Source: Sequoia sempervirens (lineage: Eukaryota > Streptophyta > Pinopsida > Cupressales > Cupressaceae). From it: a DNA stretch of 64,000 nucleotides. Below, piece by piece: positions 11,114 to 22,325 of the stretch (positions are counted from its first letter, which is position 1; the number at the start of each line of letters is the position of its first letter). The DNA lies in the NCBI GenBank assembly GCA_007258455.2, contig VDFB02000001.1, positions 13,780,225 to 13,844,224 of the forward strand, given 5' to 3'. The translations under genes and the position numbers were made by a program. Below the pieces are notes generated by a model. The model was given only the letters and a program-made list of their open reading frames with translations. It ran no database searches and was not told where the DNA came from.

Positions 11114-14100
11114 TTTAAAAATATAGGGAAATTTCAGATATCCATATGAGTAATGATAATCATAACAATCACCAATCATATTGACATATGCATCATAGAA
11201 TCGAATTATCGAACAAATTAATACTACAGCTACCTAATTACATCCATGGACCATAATTCATGTCAAATAGTCAATGTGCATATCATATAAAATAATAAAA
11301 TGCCCAAAAGGCTACAAGTTTGTACTACAAATGTCAAAATGACAAAGTCACAAGTGTCCAAAGGCAAAACATAGAAATAGAAAGTATGATGATTGCCACT
11401 ACTCGGCATCTACCAACATTGCATCAAAATCAGACTCATAGTCTGAGTCACTGTCATCGTGAGGGGCTGGCTCATCTAATGGAACTCCAACCAATCCCTC
11501 CTGTCTCTCCTCCTCATCAATTTGTGTGACGTCCTCTGGATCAACATCCCATCGTAATGCTGGAGTCTGTCTATACTCAGGAGTCTGATAGATCCTGGAG
11601 TCGCAAAGCACTATGCACAGCCACTAATTTTTTTGCCCGTCTAGAGGTCAGCCTATTCCTCTTGATAGAGTGAATAAAGCCGTATGTTGACCAATTCCTC
11701 TCTGCATAGAGGAACTAGCAACCTGTGAGAGGAGACAAAATTTAAAAACTAAATTAGTAATTTAAATTTACTAATTAGGACATTCAATTTAAATTATGAT
11801 TATATAAATGTTCAAACTTCAACACTAATCTAAATCAAATTATGTTAATCTAATGTATTACCTATGAAAGGAGGTGAACAGCAAGCGTCCTCAATTGTGG
11901 TGCATCCTTCCCATGCCATGACCACCATCCAATAGGATCCCTTTGAGCTACTATAGTTCTATCTACCCTGGCCTCTGGTTTGCCGAATGTTGGACCCGGA
12001 GATTAACAAAGTCAGTGAACTGTGTACGAACTAGACTGGCCTCCTCAACTGAATATATTTTTGCAAGGGCCCTCATAAACCCTTCTTTCACCTCATCATC
12101 ATCACAAGGAGGCATCCTACTAGGTCTAGGTACATACCATTTGGGATTAAGAGCAAAGGCTGCCATATGAAGCGGGGTGTTCATAGTGTTCCACCGCCTT
12201 GTCACAATGGGCCTAATTTTTTGCTCATATAATCCCGAATTAGGATCCCTATCAGAAATTGCTTTCTTCATTTTTCCAAGCATGGAGTCAAAAGTTTCAT
12301 AAATCTCTCCAAGACTTGGAGAGTCTGTATCAGCATATCTAATGACATCCACAATAGGTGAAATGATGGAGCAAACAAATCTGCAAACAAAAATTTGAAA
12401 AAAGACAAGTTAGAACTTAGAAAATAAAAAAATATTAATAATAAAATCATATATATATATTTTTATAAAATCAGCAATCAATAACAAATTATTAATTAAC
12501 AATTTTTTACCTCACATTGGACCACCAATTATCATCAAGAATTTTTTGTTTGATGCTTCTCCCTTCTGCAGTGCTTGCCATAGACCATCTATTCCACTCT
12601 GAATTAACCATCATCAATTGTAGAGCCTCCTGTACCTCAAGCATCCTCTCTAACAAAATAAAGTAGCTGGCATACCTTGTTGCTACAGGCTTGAGAAATT
12701 CCTTCTTTGAAAATGTCCTAAAGAGGGCAAGTGAGGTGTGATGGTTGCAAATAAACATCTGAATGTCTCTAGCCTCTACAACCACCTGGTGCACCCAATC
12801 CATCTTCCCTATGTCTTTCAATGCGTTGTTCAATGCATGAACACAACAAGGGGTCCAAAAGATGTGCTTGTAAGCACTCTCAACCATCAAACCTGCTAAT
12901 CTGCACACACGTGCTGAATCAGTAACCACCTGCACAACATTGGTTGCCCCAACCTCCTCTATAGCCTCTTTCAAAATATTAAATTGGAATTCTGCATCCT
13001 TGCGCTTCCCAGAACAATCAATGGCTCTAAGGAAATATGAACCAGCTGAACATGTGACTATGATGTTTATAAGTGGCCGTTGTCTAATATCGGTCCACCC
13101 ATCCATGATAATAGAGCAACCTGTTCTAATCCAACACTGTCTCATGTCCTCCATCACCACACTCACCTTAGAATATTCTTTGTCAAGGAGTGTAGTGCGT
13201 AATTTATTTTCTCCAGGGGGAATGAATGAGGTACCAACAACTGCCACATCTCTAAACATTTGTTTGAAGTAGGGAGAACGTGCTACATGGAATGGGATAG
13301 CATGGGCATAGAAAAATTTGGCAATGGAAGTCTCTGCCACATCTTGTGCTTGCACATTGAACATATTTGCAACTGTATTTTGCTGCTCACTAGAAGTAGC
13401 AGCCTTCCTCTTCCCTCTTGTGGAAATATGAACATCACCCGCACCACTACTACCACTACCAACACTAGGACTACCAAGCATAGAGGGCATAGGTGAGGTT
13501 GAATGTGCGGATTGAGTTTGCATAAGCTGATCCATAGGCCTTCCTCCAACCTCCATGTGCAATCTATAACACTCTATCCTCTCAAAATCTTTTATTTCTT
13601 TACAACCCTTGACCCCATGGCCTCCAAAACCCAATAGATGAGAATAGACTCTTGTATAGCTCCCATTATATTTATCTTTGCAAATGTGACATAGCCACAA
13701 TCTACTACCCCCAGTGTTTTTCCCTTTGCCTTTGTCTACACGTGATGCTAGTTGAAAAAGAGGTTTTTTAGGATTAAAAGGGCCTTTTGCATATTTTTTC
13801 AAATCTTCAAAAGGGATATCAAATGGGTTTGTTTGAGGCTACCCCATATGAACTGATTGGTTTTCTTCCCCCCTCTCGACATGCTCACTATCTTCACTAC
13901 TACTGCTCATTTTGTTTTGTTTTGGTTTTTGCAAACTGAAAATTAAAAAAAAAACAAAAAATCATACATTTTATCATTTTAACTTAGAAAAAAATGGAAG
14001 AAAATGAAAGATAATGGAAGAATAACTTACCTCTTTCACTTCTTTTGCTGGTTGCTGCCTTAATGCTCTCATTTTTTCCTCCTAAATGCTGGTTTTTCTT

Positions 14101-14560
14101 CTCCAACAACTCCTTCAAACCCTCCTCTTTCTCTTCTCACTTTTGCTCTTGGCTGCAATTTTATTTTGGCAAGTTAAAATGAGATCAAATGAAGGTAAGA
14201 AAATGTTTTAAGTGGCCATATTAGGGTTGGGAAGGCGTGGGGCCCACAAAGGAAAGAACTAAAAAAAAGAAAATTAAAAAAAAAATTGTTTTCGTGTTTT
14301 AAATGTTGTTGGGCGACGGGGGACAGCCGGCCGTCCCTGGGACGGTCGAGGGACCGCTAGGAGTCCCCTATCCATCCCCTGGACGGCTGGCCGTCCCCTT
14401 TCCGTTCCAGGACATTTCCTCTAATTGGGCACATCCCCTAATTTCGGAAACCTTTTGGGGACGGCTGTCAGCCGCCCCCCAGGAGTCCCCTGTCCCTGAA
14501 ACGTTTTCAAGACGGGAACGGGGGGCAAAAACCTAGGGGACGCGTCCCCGTGTATCCTTG
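10956..14560 (-). mobile_element. hAT transposon (hAT2), copy 1
   Basis: 3605 bp flanked by the 8-bp duplication TGTAATAT (10948-10955 and 14561-14568). The left end begins CTATGTTCCACC, like the 3' terminus of hAT1. The right end, reverse-complemented, begins CAAGGATACACGGGGACGCG, like the 5' terminus of hAT1. GC-rich subterminal blocks lie at 10973-11045 and 14315-14555, and a (TA)n(GA)n tract at 11047-11110. The transposase inside is disabled, so any movement would need a related source such as hAT1. Confidence 0.92.
11399..13910 (-). pseudogene. hAT2 transposase, disabled, copy 1
   Basis: Starts MSSSSEDSEH at 13910 but meets an in-frame TAG at 13839-13841, about codon 24. The frame then stays open through the BED finger (CHIC, YSHLLGF), a Gly/Ser linker and DUF659 with both Asp positions (MDGWTD, VVTDSA) to NWWSNVR. 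A GT-AG intron follows (12381-12510, minus strand), equivalent to the hAT1 intron. Exon 2 is shifted near 12000 (one C fewer than copy 2). A sequence ending CATAG then GTAATA puts a TAG where hAT1 has CAG; this may be a second intron or a nonsense change. A further shift near 11592 breaks the C-terminal dimerisation region. The acidic tail ends MLVDAE. Confidence 0.87.
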
Positions 14561-14581
14561 TGTAATATTACTAACAAAAGC

Positions 14582-15923
14582 CTGGACCAAACCATGTCAC
14601 TATGCCTCTTGGTAATGGTGTACAAAGGGAATCCCCATTTTCAACACCAAACCAAAACACCCCATTCAAATCAATCATTGGTAATAAACTAGCAAGATTC
14701 ACTTTCTTGCAAAGATTTTTAACCACTTTAAACAAAAGGATGAGAAGACCAGTTATGAAACCAATGAATTAGAACAATAGTAGATAATAGAGGAGCAGAT
14801 TGTTGACCCAAAAGCCGGGCAATTGCTAGAGGATAATATGGATGGTACACTTGTATGTAATCTCCCCTTTATATTCTTTATGGTTTTATACTCTTTTGTA
14901 TTTTTTTTTTTTTTTTTTGAAACATGAAACAAACTAAAAATTGAAAATAATGATGGAAAATACTTGATCAAACCCTCAAACACTTCATAAGCCAAATATG
15001 TACCAAATTTTGATAAATTCAATGGCTAGTTCAAACAATAGGTCACCTTGAATGCTCAAATCAAATTCAAACATAAATTTGGAAACCCTCAAAGTCTGTT
15101 TTTATTGATTTTTACAATGATTACAAGCTGGAAATTGCTCTAAAACCAAAATCAAATCTGAAATTACAACTTTGAACTCACATAGACCTTATTGGAGTGG
15201 TGCAACTGGCTAATCTAGCTAGGTTAAGGGCTGTATGGACTGGTACAACAACTGTATGGCTGTGGTGGGAGCTTACAATGACCAAACAAACTATTTTTAA
15301 CCCTCTTTGCTACTGATGTAATATAGATCAGACCTTGGAAACACAAATCAGACCTTAAAAGTGCCAAATAAACATGCATGGACTATCCTCACAGCTGGTG
15401 CCTCCCAAATCAACAATTAATGTCTCAAAAGATAGTTTTCCACCCTTGAAAAATAATTTATGAATTTTTGTGTAGCTGGGCTACCTCCAAAAATAGTGTT
15501 AAAAGACTCAAAACCCTTCAATGATGCCAACCAGCAGCTGGTATAACTGTAACAATTCATATCCAGCCCTTTAGGATGCCCAAAAACTTGCTAAAAATCT
15601 GAAACTCAATATATAAACCCTCAAATATGCATTCGTGATGAAATGATAATTTTTAATTGCCAGAAACACAGTAGCGACATTGTAACAAAATCCAAATCCA
15701 CCACAAATCAGCACATTTGTGATTCCCAGATGAAGATTTTTAATAACATTCATGAGGCCAAACAGCCTATGGGGCCCTTGGATAAAAACCACATGGAAAA
15801 GCATAAAAGCTCAAAACAAGCAAACTGCCAACACAACGCCTACTTGATCTCCATTTCCTTTTGGATCCTGGATCTTTTGCTATGTATCTTGATCAAGTAA
15901 TCTATAATTTTTGTTATCCTTTC
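14582..15923. other. No gene; poly-T tract and possible LINE 3' untranslated region
   Basis: Contains an 18-nt T run (14901-14918), which on the minus strand would be a poly(A) tail downstream of the LINE ORF that ends at 15924. The intervening 1 kb has no convincing ORF. Whether the run is the true LINE end is unproven because I found no target duplication. Confidence 0.45.
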
Positions 15924-18499
15924 TTATTTAAACAGGTTACTCAAGGAGCCCACATTTAAAATCTCGATGTACTTGGCCTGAATATCTATGTGAGTTGGAC
16001 ACTCCATAATGTGTCATTCCGTCTCCACCAACTCCAAAGTACAGAAACAACATATTCTATCTGTCCACTCTTCTTTAAGTGGTTTCACATCTAACTTGGT
16101 GTAAACTAGTTCTTAGTTGAGCCATTAACATTTTCGTTTTCCGTTTTATTTCCGCTCCTATAAAGTTCTTTTGTGCATGGTCATATAAAGGATTGAAATG
16201 CTTGATATACTATTCTCTTTTCCTCCCAAGTTGCCTTGTCCACATGCTTCCTTTGACTTTTTCTTGCATGAACTTTTTTATTGCCCCACTGTTAGGTGGC
16301 ACTCTTTTATGTTGATACCCGATTATTTGTCCACTTGTCATTTGGTTTCATTCACGTGCTCTTCCTTCTATCTAATTTCTCTTTTATTGCCATTTTGGGC
16401 CAACGAAGCAACTCCATGTTCTCTAGCCTCATTAAGTAACTTAGCAACCAGATCATAACCAATGTCTCCACAAAAAAGCACCAACTTTAGCTAAGGCAAT
16501 CTCGTAGGAAACTGACAATTTTATTTTGAAGCTACTTGTGATTAGATTCTTTTGTAATCTCTCTAGATATCTCCACTTCATTGCAAATGTGTTGCCACCC
16601 CAAACTTCACACCTATATAGCACCACCTACACCACTAATAAGTAATAACCCAAAAAGAGTTTTCTTAGTTTTCCAATCCCACAATTCAGCTCTTTTACAT
16701 CTATTTTGCAATGAGTATAAGGCTTTCCATCCTCCTTGTATCATTTTTTCTCTACACGTCTCCCAACTAAGCTTATTGTGGAAATCAAGGCCAAGATATT
16801 TATAGTTATTAACCACTTGCAACAGGTTGCCTTCGAAGACAAATTCCATATGAATTTTCTTTCTCTTCAAGGTAAAGATCATGACCTTAGTTTGTTGGTG
16901 TTCACCTATATCCCAACCTCCTAGCAAAACAATTCAAGGGCTTTCAAGTGTTCACTCAAATCGTACATCGTTTTTGCCATTAAAGTAAGATCATCTACAT
17001 ATAGAAGCAACTTTATTACATAGCTCGTCAAATGAACACCCCCACCACCAAACTTGTCTATCCACTCTTCTAATTTGTCAATGTACAACCCAAATAGCGT
17101 AGGAGATAGCGTGCAACCCTATTTGACCCCCAATGTCACTCCCAAAACATTCTAATAATCCATACTTGGTTCTAATTTTGACTTGAACTTGATCATACAA
17201 CCGATGAACAACCCTATACTTTTCTAGAATTCCCAATTCTTCCATTCTACTCCATAATTTGCTTCTAGGGACAGTGTCAAACGCTTTCTTGAAGTCAACA
17301 AAGCAATAGAAGACCTTTCCTCCCTATTTATCCCAAACCTTCTCAATCAAGTGTCTGAGGGTAATGCAATGATTAATGGTAGAATGTTTTGGCCTAAAAC
17401 ACGCTTTCCCAATCGCCCTCTTTCCCTCCTTTTCTGCTCAAATACTAATTTGATGCTCTATCATGCTCCCAAAGAGTTTTACAAAGAGAGGGTTGATCAT
17501 TATAGTGTGGTAGTTTGAAGGGTTATGGACATCGCTACTTTTGAGCAAGGAAATGACGACACTAGTTGTCCTATTTGTTAGGAAACTATTATGAATGACC
17601 CCATTAAAGATTCTTTTGATGTGTAGTGTGAGGGCTTTTGCGTCCCATTTTATGTATTCTACTTGTAAGCCATCTATGTCCCATGCTTTACCAATTGCAA
17701 GTTTTAATTCCTTATTTGATGTCTTTCATGGAGAAGAGTTTAGCCATTGAATCAATTACTGGAGGGACGTCTTTATCTTCAACTCTCTCATACAACAGTT
17801 TTGCATATTTCAACCGTTGTAAATCTGTGATATTGTTCTCTTTAGCTGTGTTTTTTTGTTGCAATTATTTTCATAAGCCTCTCGGGTTCTGTCTCCCAAG
17901 AAATATCAGTTATTTCCATCTTGTTTGAATGTAATCCTCTTTTTCAATCTAACTAGCTTTTCATATTCCTTTTTATTTCCCTGAATTTTGACCATTCTCT
18001 TTGCTGCCTTGCAGTCTTTATCATATCACGTATTCACCAGAAAGCTATTTTCATTGCCCCTCTTAGGCCTAGACCTTTTGCAGAAACTAAGAGCCTTATG
18101 GATTATTGGAGTCAACTTGTCATTGCCTATTGTTCTCTTGTTCATATTGGCCATCCCACTATTTCCTATTGCAGTTGTTTTTCAAGCATTGTTTGAAAAA
18201 TTTATTGGTTTTCCTGTGTCAAGAGGATTGTGCATTGAGTAGCCTCTTTCTTTTGATTTTGTTGCAACCTATCTTGGTGTTGAGTGCTTTTATGCATACC
18301 AATCTTTACATATATCGGATTGTGATCTGAGTTCATTTCTATGGGGCAATCCCTCACCTCTACCTCTATTAATCTTGTAATAAGATTCGATGAACAAATA
18401 ACGTAATCCACCACACTTTGCCCATTGTAGGTGTGATATGTAAAGTTCCTTGAGCTCGGCCATGCTTTTATTCCGTTGCATATAATCAAATTGTATGGA
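15924..18499 (-). pseudogene. LINE ORF2 fragment (endonuclease C-terminus, reverse transcriptase), copy 1
   Basis: Read right to left the order is that of a non-LTR retrotransposon. First comes the end of an EEP endonuclease (GQSVVDYVI, SDHNPI, 18290-18450). Reverse-transcriptase blocks follow: FVDFKKAFDTV (about 17270-17310), GCTLSPTLFGLYID (about 17080-17125) and the catalytic LLLYVDDLTL (YVDD at 16990-17001). Then come NNYKYLGLDF near 16800 and a Cys/His C-terminal motif (RICCFC, then ECHIMEC) ending with a stop at 15924. It is broken by many stops and shifts, including a TAG just before GCTLSP. At 18500 it is cut by the PDS5-carrying LTR element. The missing N-terminal part appears beyond the second copy of that element at 45953-46561. 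Confidence 0.85.
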
Positions 18500-20374
18500 T
18501 GTAATGTCTAACTCTACTTTTTCAATGTCCTCCTTTAGGCTAGTGTGGTTCTGACTCACTTACTATTTTTAGTAAGTACTATATTTAGTAACTAGTTCAG
18601 GGCAGTGCAATGTACGGTTTCCTGTTTGGGCAGTATGTTGGAGTTGTTCGATGAGCTCTAATGTTTTGACCGATTTGTTATTTGGTGAGCACTTACTATT
18701 TTTAGCAGTTGCTATTTATAGTAAGTCTATATCGGGAAACTGGTCTCAGACTCTTAGTGTCCTCAGCAATGTTATTTCTATGGTGGCATTGGAGAGCCTA
18801 AGGTTGGATTAATTAATATTCGCTTTTATAAGTCACTTAGGCTATTTTATTATAAAATAATTTTATAACTTAAGTGAGGACCTTGGTGCCTAATGAGATA
18901 AATTAATGTTGTTTTAGAAGGCTGAATAAGGTAAAATAGTTTTAAGTTTCCTTTTGAGCAGGACACCCCTTTGAGAATTATTTGATAATATTTTAAAGTA
19001 TAAAGCAATAATATTAAAAGGGTTTTGGAGGGAAAAGGATTCAAATTGGAGGTTGCCCTAATTTCTCCCTTCACTTCTATTTAATCTGCTTTTTGGCTCT
19101 CATTTGGTTATAATGGATTTGACAACTTAAGGAGACTTTGTTGGATTGTTTCTAGTTATTGTTTGTAGCTGGTTGAGGACAGAAACCCTCATCTTTGGCC
19201 CCAGTTTCGGTAGTGAAACTATCTACCCTAGTTGGATTTATGGAGGAAGTCACTCAGGCTTTCTACAAGCACATTATTGCAATCTTGTGCATCACTTTTA
19301 GTGGCAAACATTGGGGTAATGTTGATTATATTGAGTATATTTCAGAGATGATGGATGAACTTCAGCTCAATTTCCAAGGCGCCTCATTTTACTGAGCTTT
19401 TAGCAGAGGCAACGTATTCTCTTGTCAAGGGTAGATTACTTCTCAAACCTGGGTGCAGGTTTCATAGCTATCTGAAGGAGGACATGGTCATCCCACAAGG
19501 AGGCGTGTTAACCCCAGAGAAAAGCAATTCATTTTCTGAATTACTGTACACTCCTTGACAGCAGATAATCTTTGTGAAGGTGGCGTTTAAGGGTTTCAAA
19601 TCAGTTCGTGGTCATTGTGTGGGGTAAGTTGGCTGAAAGAGCAACGTTTCTGTATACACTGTACATTTCTCAGATGTGGGGCTGCATACCTCAAGGTCTG
19701 GAATTTTTGAGGAAGTGCATGGGAGGTCTAGGTTCCTCTCTTGCTTGGGGTGAGACTTCTGAGGGTAAATCGTTGCATTTTTTGAAGGCATTTATACACG
19801 CCTTGCACATGTATACATCCATGAGGGTCATTGGGAATGGAGTTGATGATCTGAGTAGATTACAAGGCATTTTCTGAAGTTTGTGACAGTCCTGTGACAT
19901 TCCTGTAGCAGTTTGAGGCTCAGTCTGGCTTGGAACAGCATATTACCTAGGTCTGGAACAGCATATTACCTAGGTCTGAGTGCATTTCACTTATGTAGTG
20001 GATAGATTATGAATCATAAATGTCTTAATCTGTGAAGAGTATTAAGTCTATTGACTACTGTGTCAAACTGAGTCTGCTGATTACATATTTCAGTCATATT
20101 CATGCCCAGAAAAATGTAATTAAACTGCTGTCACAATATCACAGCCTGTTCTATGTTATGTAATGCATTATTAGGAAAGGGCATACTTTGTCATCGTGAG
20201 AGGAATGAAGTGTTTAAGTTGACTTTCAGTTTACATGTTCCTTTCATTTGAGTGTTCTTATCATTTATGCAATGCAATGATCATTGTTTGATTCAATGGC
20301 ACAACTAACAAACATCAAAATACATTGAGCCAAAATCTAAAGCCAAAAAACTCAAAACGGGGTTGACCATTACA
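18500..20374 (+). repeat. 5' LTR of PDS5-carrying element, copy 1
   Basis: 1875 bp, starting TGTAATGTC and ending ACCATTACA, so the termini form the inverted repeat TGTAATG/CATTACA. It contains repeated CTATTTTTAG-type motifs near 18562 and 18687 and an exact tandem repeat of about 25 bp ending ATATTACCTAGGTCTG at 19930-19980. Confidence 0.9.
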
Positions 20375-20375
20375 G

Positions 20376-20387
20376 TGGTATCAGAGC
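20376..20387 (+). promoter_or_regulatory. Primer-binding site (initiator tRNA-Met), copy 1
   Basis: TGGTATCAGAGC, one base after the LTR end: the canonical plant tRNA-iMet primer site. Confidence 0.92.
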
Positions 20388-20444
20388 ACAGGTTATTCTG
20401 CCAGCCTGTTGGGAAGTTCAGAGGTTGAGTTTTAGTTGCAAATC

Positions 20445-22325
20445 ATGGCATCATTGAGTGAAAAGGAGTTGGGCAAAACACTTTTAAAAGCAGGTAAGAA
20501 ACTTGAACACCTACCTCGATCAAAAGAGGGTCTTCTTAGCACATTGGAGGAAGTTGAAAGGTGTTTATACATGGTTAACAATTCACCTTCTCAGTTGTTG
20601 CGACAGGCTATGACTCCAACAATGCATTCTTTGCCAATGTTTATGGGGCATCAGAATAAAAAGGTGAGACTTCTAGTCACCAGCTGTCTTAGTGAGTTCA
20701 TCAAAATTACAAACCTTAGGATTCCCTATGGAGAAGGCAAAATGAGGGAGGTTCTACAGTTGATTGTTGAGAGTTTTCGTGGGCTACCTGATAACCAAGG
20801 CCCTTCCTTTGGTAGAAGGGTTGAGATGCTAGAAGTGATGGCGAGATTCAAATCTTGTTATCTTTTGATTGATTTCAAATGTGAAAATCTTATTATCCAG
20901 ATATTTCATTATTTCATAGCATCCATCAGTGAGGATCATGGAGAAACTGGTTTTTCTTACATGCAAACCATTATGACCCTTATCATTGATGATTATGATA
21001 CTATTCCCCAACTCCTTGTATCTATGTTGATACCTCTTTTGAGGAAAGAATGGGTTGTCTCTACTGTTGCTTATGAGTCGGTCGACAAAGTGTTCAAACA
21101 ATGTGAAGGGAGGTTGAAGCCCTTCTTGGATATTGAGGGAGAACCTCAAGGTGATTCTATGATGGTGCATGCGTCTACTCATGTTGAGGATGTGTGCAAT
21201 ACAACAAAGTTAGCACACAGAGAAAGTATGGCAAGAACCCAGGATGACCTCTTTGGCACACACGTGGCTACCATTGGGGAGATTGTGCATGAGGGAAAGG
21301 GCATGACAGCAGCCTTTAATTCATCTCTAGAGCTATCCAGTGAATCTGTAGACACTAGTACCATGTTTGGCAACGTCGAGACCAATAACACACCATTGGA
21401 TGATAGTATTGTTGAAGGCAACATAGATGAGGCTTTCAAAACAGCAAATAGTGATGATTACAGTGATGAGGACATAGGTGGTTTTGGCTTTGACTTCAAC
21501 GATCAGCTTATGGAGAGAAATTTTAATGTTGACATGTATAGTGATGAGTTGGAGGATGATTTATTCAGAGAGAGATCAAAAGTGGAGCACAGTGAACAAA
21601 GCAATCAGCTTCTTAACACATGGGATCCGGGTGTTATGGCACCTAAGTATGACAAGGAAACTATTTGGGATGAATTTACTTTTGACTATAGTGTTGTTCA
21701 AATTTCGTCTCCACAGTTATGCAAGGATGATAGCATAGATGGCATTGATGATTTTGTTCATGAACTTGAGAACAAATCAGATTTCACTTTGCATGTAGCT
21801 GAACATGAGCAAGGACCTAGCAGCCTTGCTGATTCGGATTCACAATCAGTTTTTGGGGATGATCAAGGAGAGACACAAATAATTTGGGACAGCGATGGAG
21901 ACTCAGATAATAGGTATGAAAGTTCCGATTTTTGCATGCAACATAACAGCAATGTGCTATCCTTGCCAAAACAAGATTGGAAAGAACAATTTTTGGTGTC
22001 TATGGAAAAAGAGGGGCATACTTTATCTAGGTTGGATGACATTAGTAGACTTGTTGAGAAATTCATCTACATGACACCAAGAAACCAACTTGAACAAAAT
22101 GTTCCCCTTGCTGATTTGCACACGATTAAAAGTTCTATTGAGGGGATCAAAACAATGTTCATACACATGTTGCATGATAGAGATGTTGCCACCAAGTTTG
22201 CAAATGAAACCTTGTCTAAGTCTAAGCAGTTAAGAGAAGAGGTTAGTGAGCTCACCAACGAGCTTAATTCCACAAAGCTTGCTTTGGAAAGTGTCCAAGA
22301 GGCACTTCTTGAGGCAAACAATTAG
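20445..22325 (+). CDS. PDS5-like N-terminal domain fused to acidic and coiled-coil region, carried by LTR element (copy 1)
   Basis: 626 residues from the ATG opening MASLSEKELGK, about 70 bp after the LTR; stop TAG 22323-22325. Residues 1 to about 240 resemble the N-terminal HEAT-repeat region of plant PDS5 sister-chromatid cohesion proteins: an opening with KEL and an SPSQ-A-TP-type segment, then a block like IPYGEGKMREVLQLIVESF, then RVEMLEVMARFKSCYLLID and TIMTLIID. PDS5 is a nuclear cohesin regulator of more than 1000 residues, so this is only its front part. Residues about 250-500 are acidic and low in recognisable domains (DDYSDEDIGG, DSDGDSD). Residues 555-626 look like a coiled coil (SKQLREEVSELTNELNSTK). 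No gag, protease or polymerase motif is present. The sequence is identical in copy 2. Homology is judged from memory of the family; role in the element is unknown. Confidence 0.78.
   Translation: MASLSEKELGKTLLKAGKKLEHLPRSKEGLLSTLEEVERCLYMVNNSPSQLLRQAMTPTMHSLPMFMGHQNKKVRLLVTSCLSEFIKITNLRIPYGEGKMREVLQLIVESFRGLPDNQGPSFGRRVEMLEVMARFKSCYLLIDFKCENLIIQIFHYFIASISEDHGETGFSYMQTIMTLIIDDYDTIPQLLVSMLIPLLRKEWVVSTVAYESVDKVFKQCEGRLKPFLDIEGEPQGDSMMVHASTHVEDVCNTTKLAHRESMARTQDDLFGTHVATIGEIVHEGKGMTAAFNSSLELSSESVDTSTMFGNVETNNTPLDDSIVEGNIDEAFKTANSDDYSDEDIGGFGFDFNDQLMERNFNVDMYSDELEDDLFRERSKVEHSEQSNQLLNTWDPGVMAPKYDKETIWDEFTFDYSVVQISSPQLCKDDSIDGIDDFVHELENKSDFTLHVAEHEQGPSSLADSDSQSVFGDDQGETQIIWDSDGDSDNRYESSDFCMQHNSNVLSLPKQDWKEQFLVSMEKEGHTLSRLDDISRLVEKFIYMTPRNQLEQNVPLADLHTIKSSIEGIKTMFIHMLHDRDVATKFANETLSKSKQLREEVSELTNELNSTKLALESVQEALLEANN

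Larger units (their letters stand above)
6723..14576 (-). mobile_element. Non-autonomous LTR retrotransposon (element B) with nested solo LTR and hAT2
   Basis: Flanked by the 5-bp target duplication AAAGC (6718-6722 and 14577-14581). In minus orientation the LTR begins TGTTAGGAG and ends CTAATA. One copy is 6723-7041 (3' LTR). The other is 10643-10955 plus 14569-14576, split by hAT2. A tRNA-Met-type primer site abuts the 5' LTR (10642 down to 10631) and a G-rich polypurine tract abuts the 3' LTR. Removing the nested solo LTR and hAT2 leaves about 2.7 kb with LTRs of about 320 bp and roughly 2.1 kb of interior that encodes nothing I recognise. It must have relied on another element's proteins. 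The order of events is clear: element B first, the solo LTR and hAT2 later. Confidence 0.88.

Noticed and set aside
10928..11179. Open frames with long YIYIYI or SLSLSL runs, also at 30842-31093 and 49920-50361
   Set aside because: They are translations of (TA)n and (GA)n microsatellites inside or beside the hAT ends, not genes.
12940..13496. Plus-strand open frames opposite the hAT2 transposase, and equivalents at 32654-33413
   Set aside because: They are antisense shadows of the minus-strand transposase exon, without any recognisable motif.
17638..18330. Hydrophobic plus-strand open frames that look like membrane proteins
   Set aside because: They lie antisense to the LINE reverse transcriptase/endonuclease and arise from its AT-rich complement.
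20445..22325. Reading the PDS5-like ORF as a host gene with its own promoter
   Set aside because: It starts about 70 bp after an LTR and primer site, inside a complete element with a target duplication, so it is element cargo; the full-length PDS5 remainder is absent.
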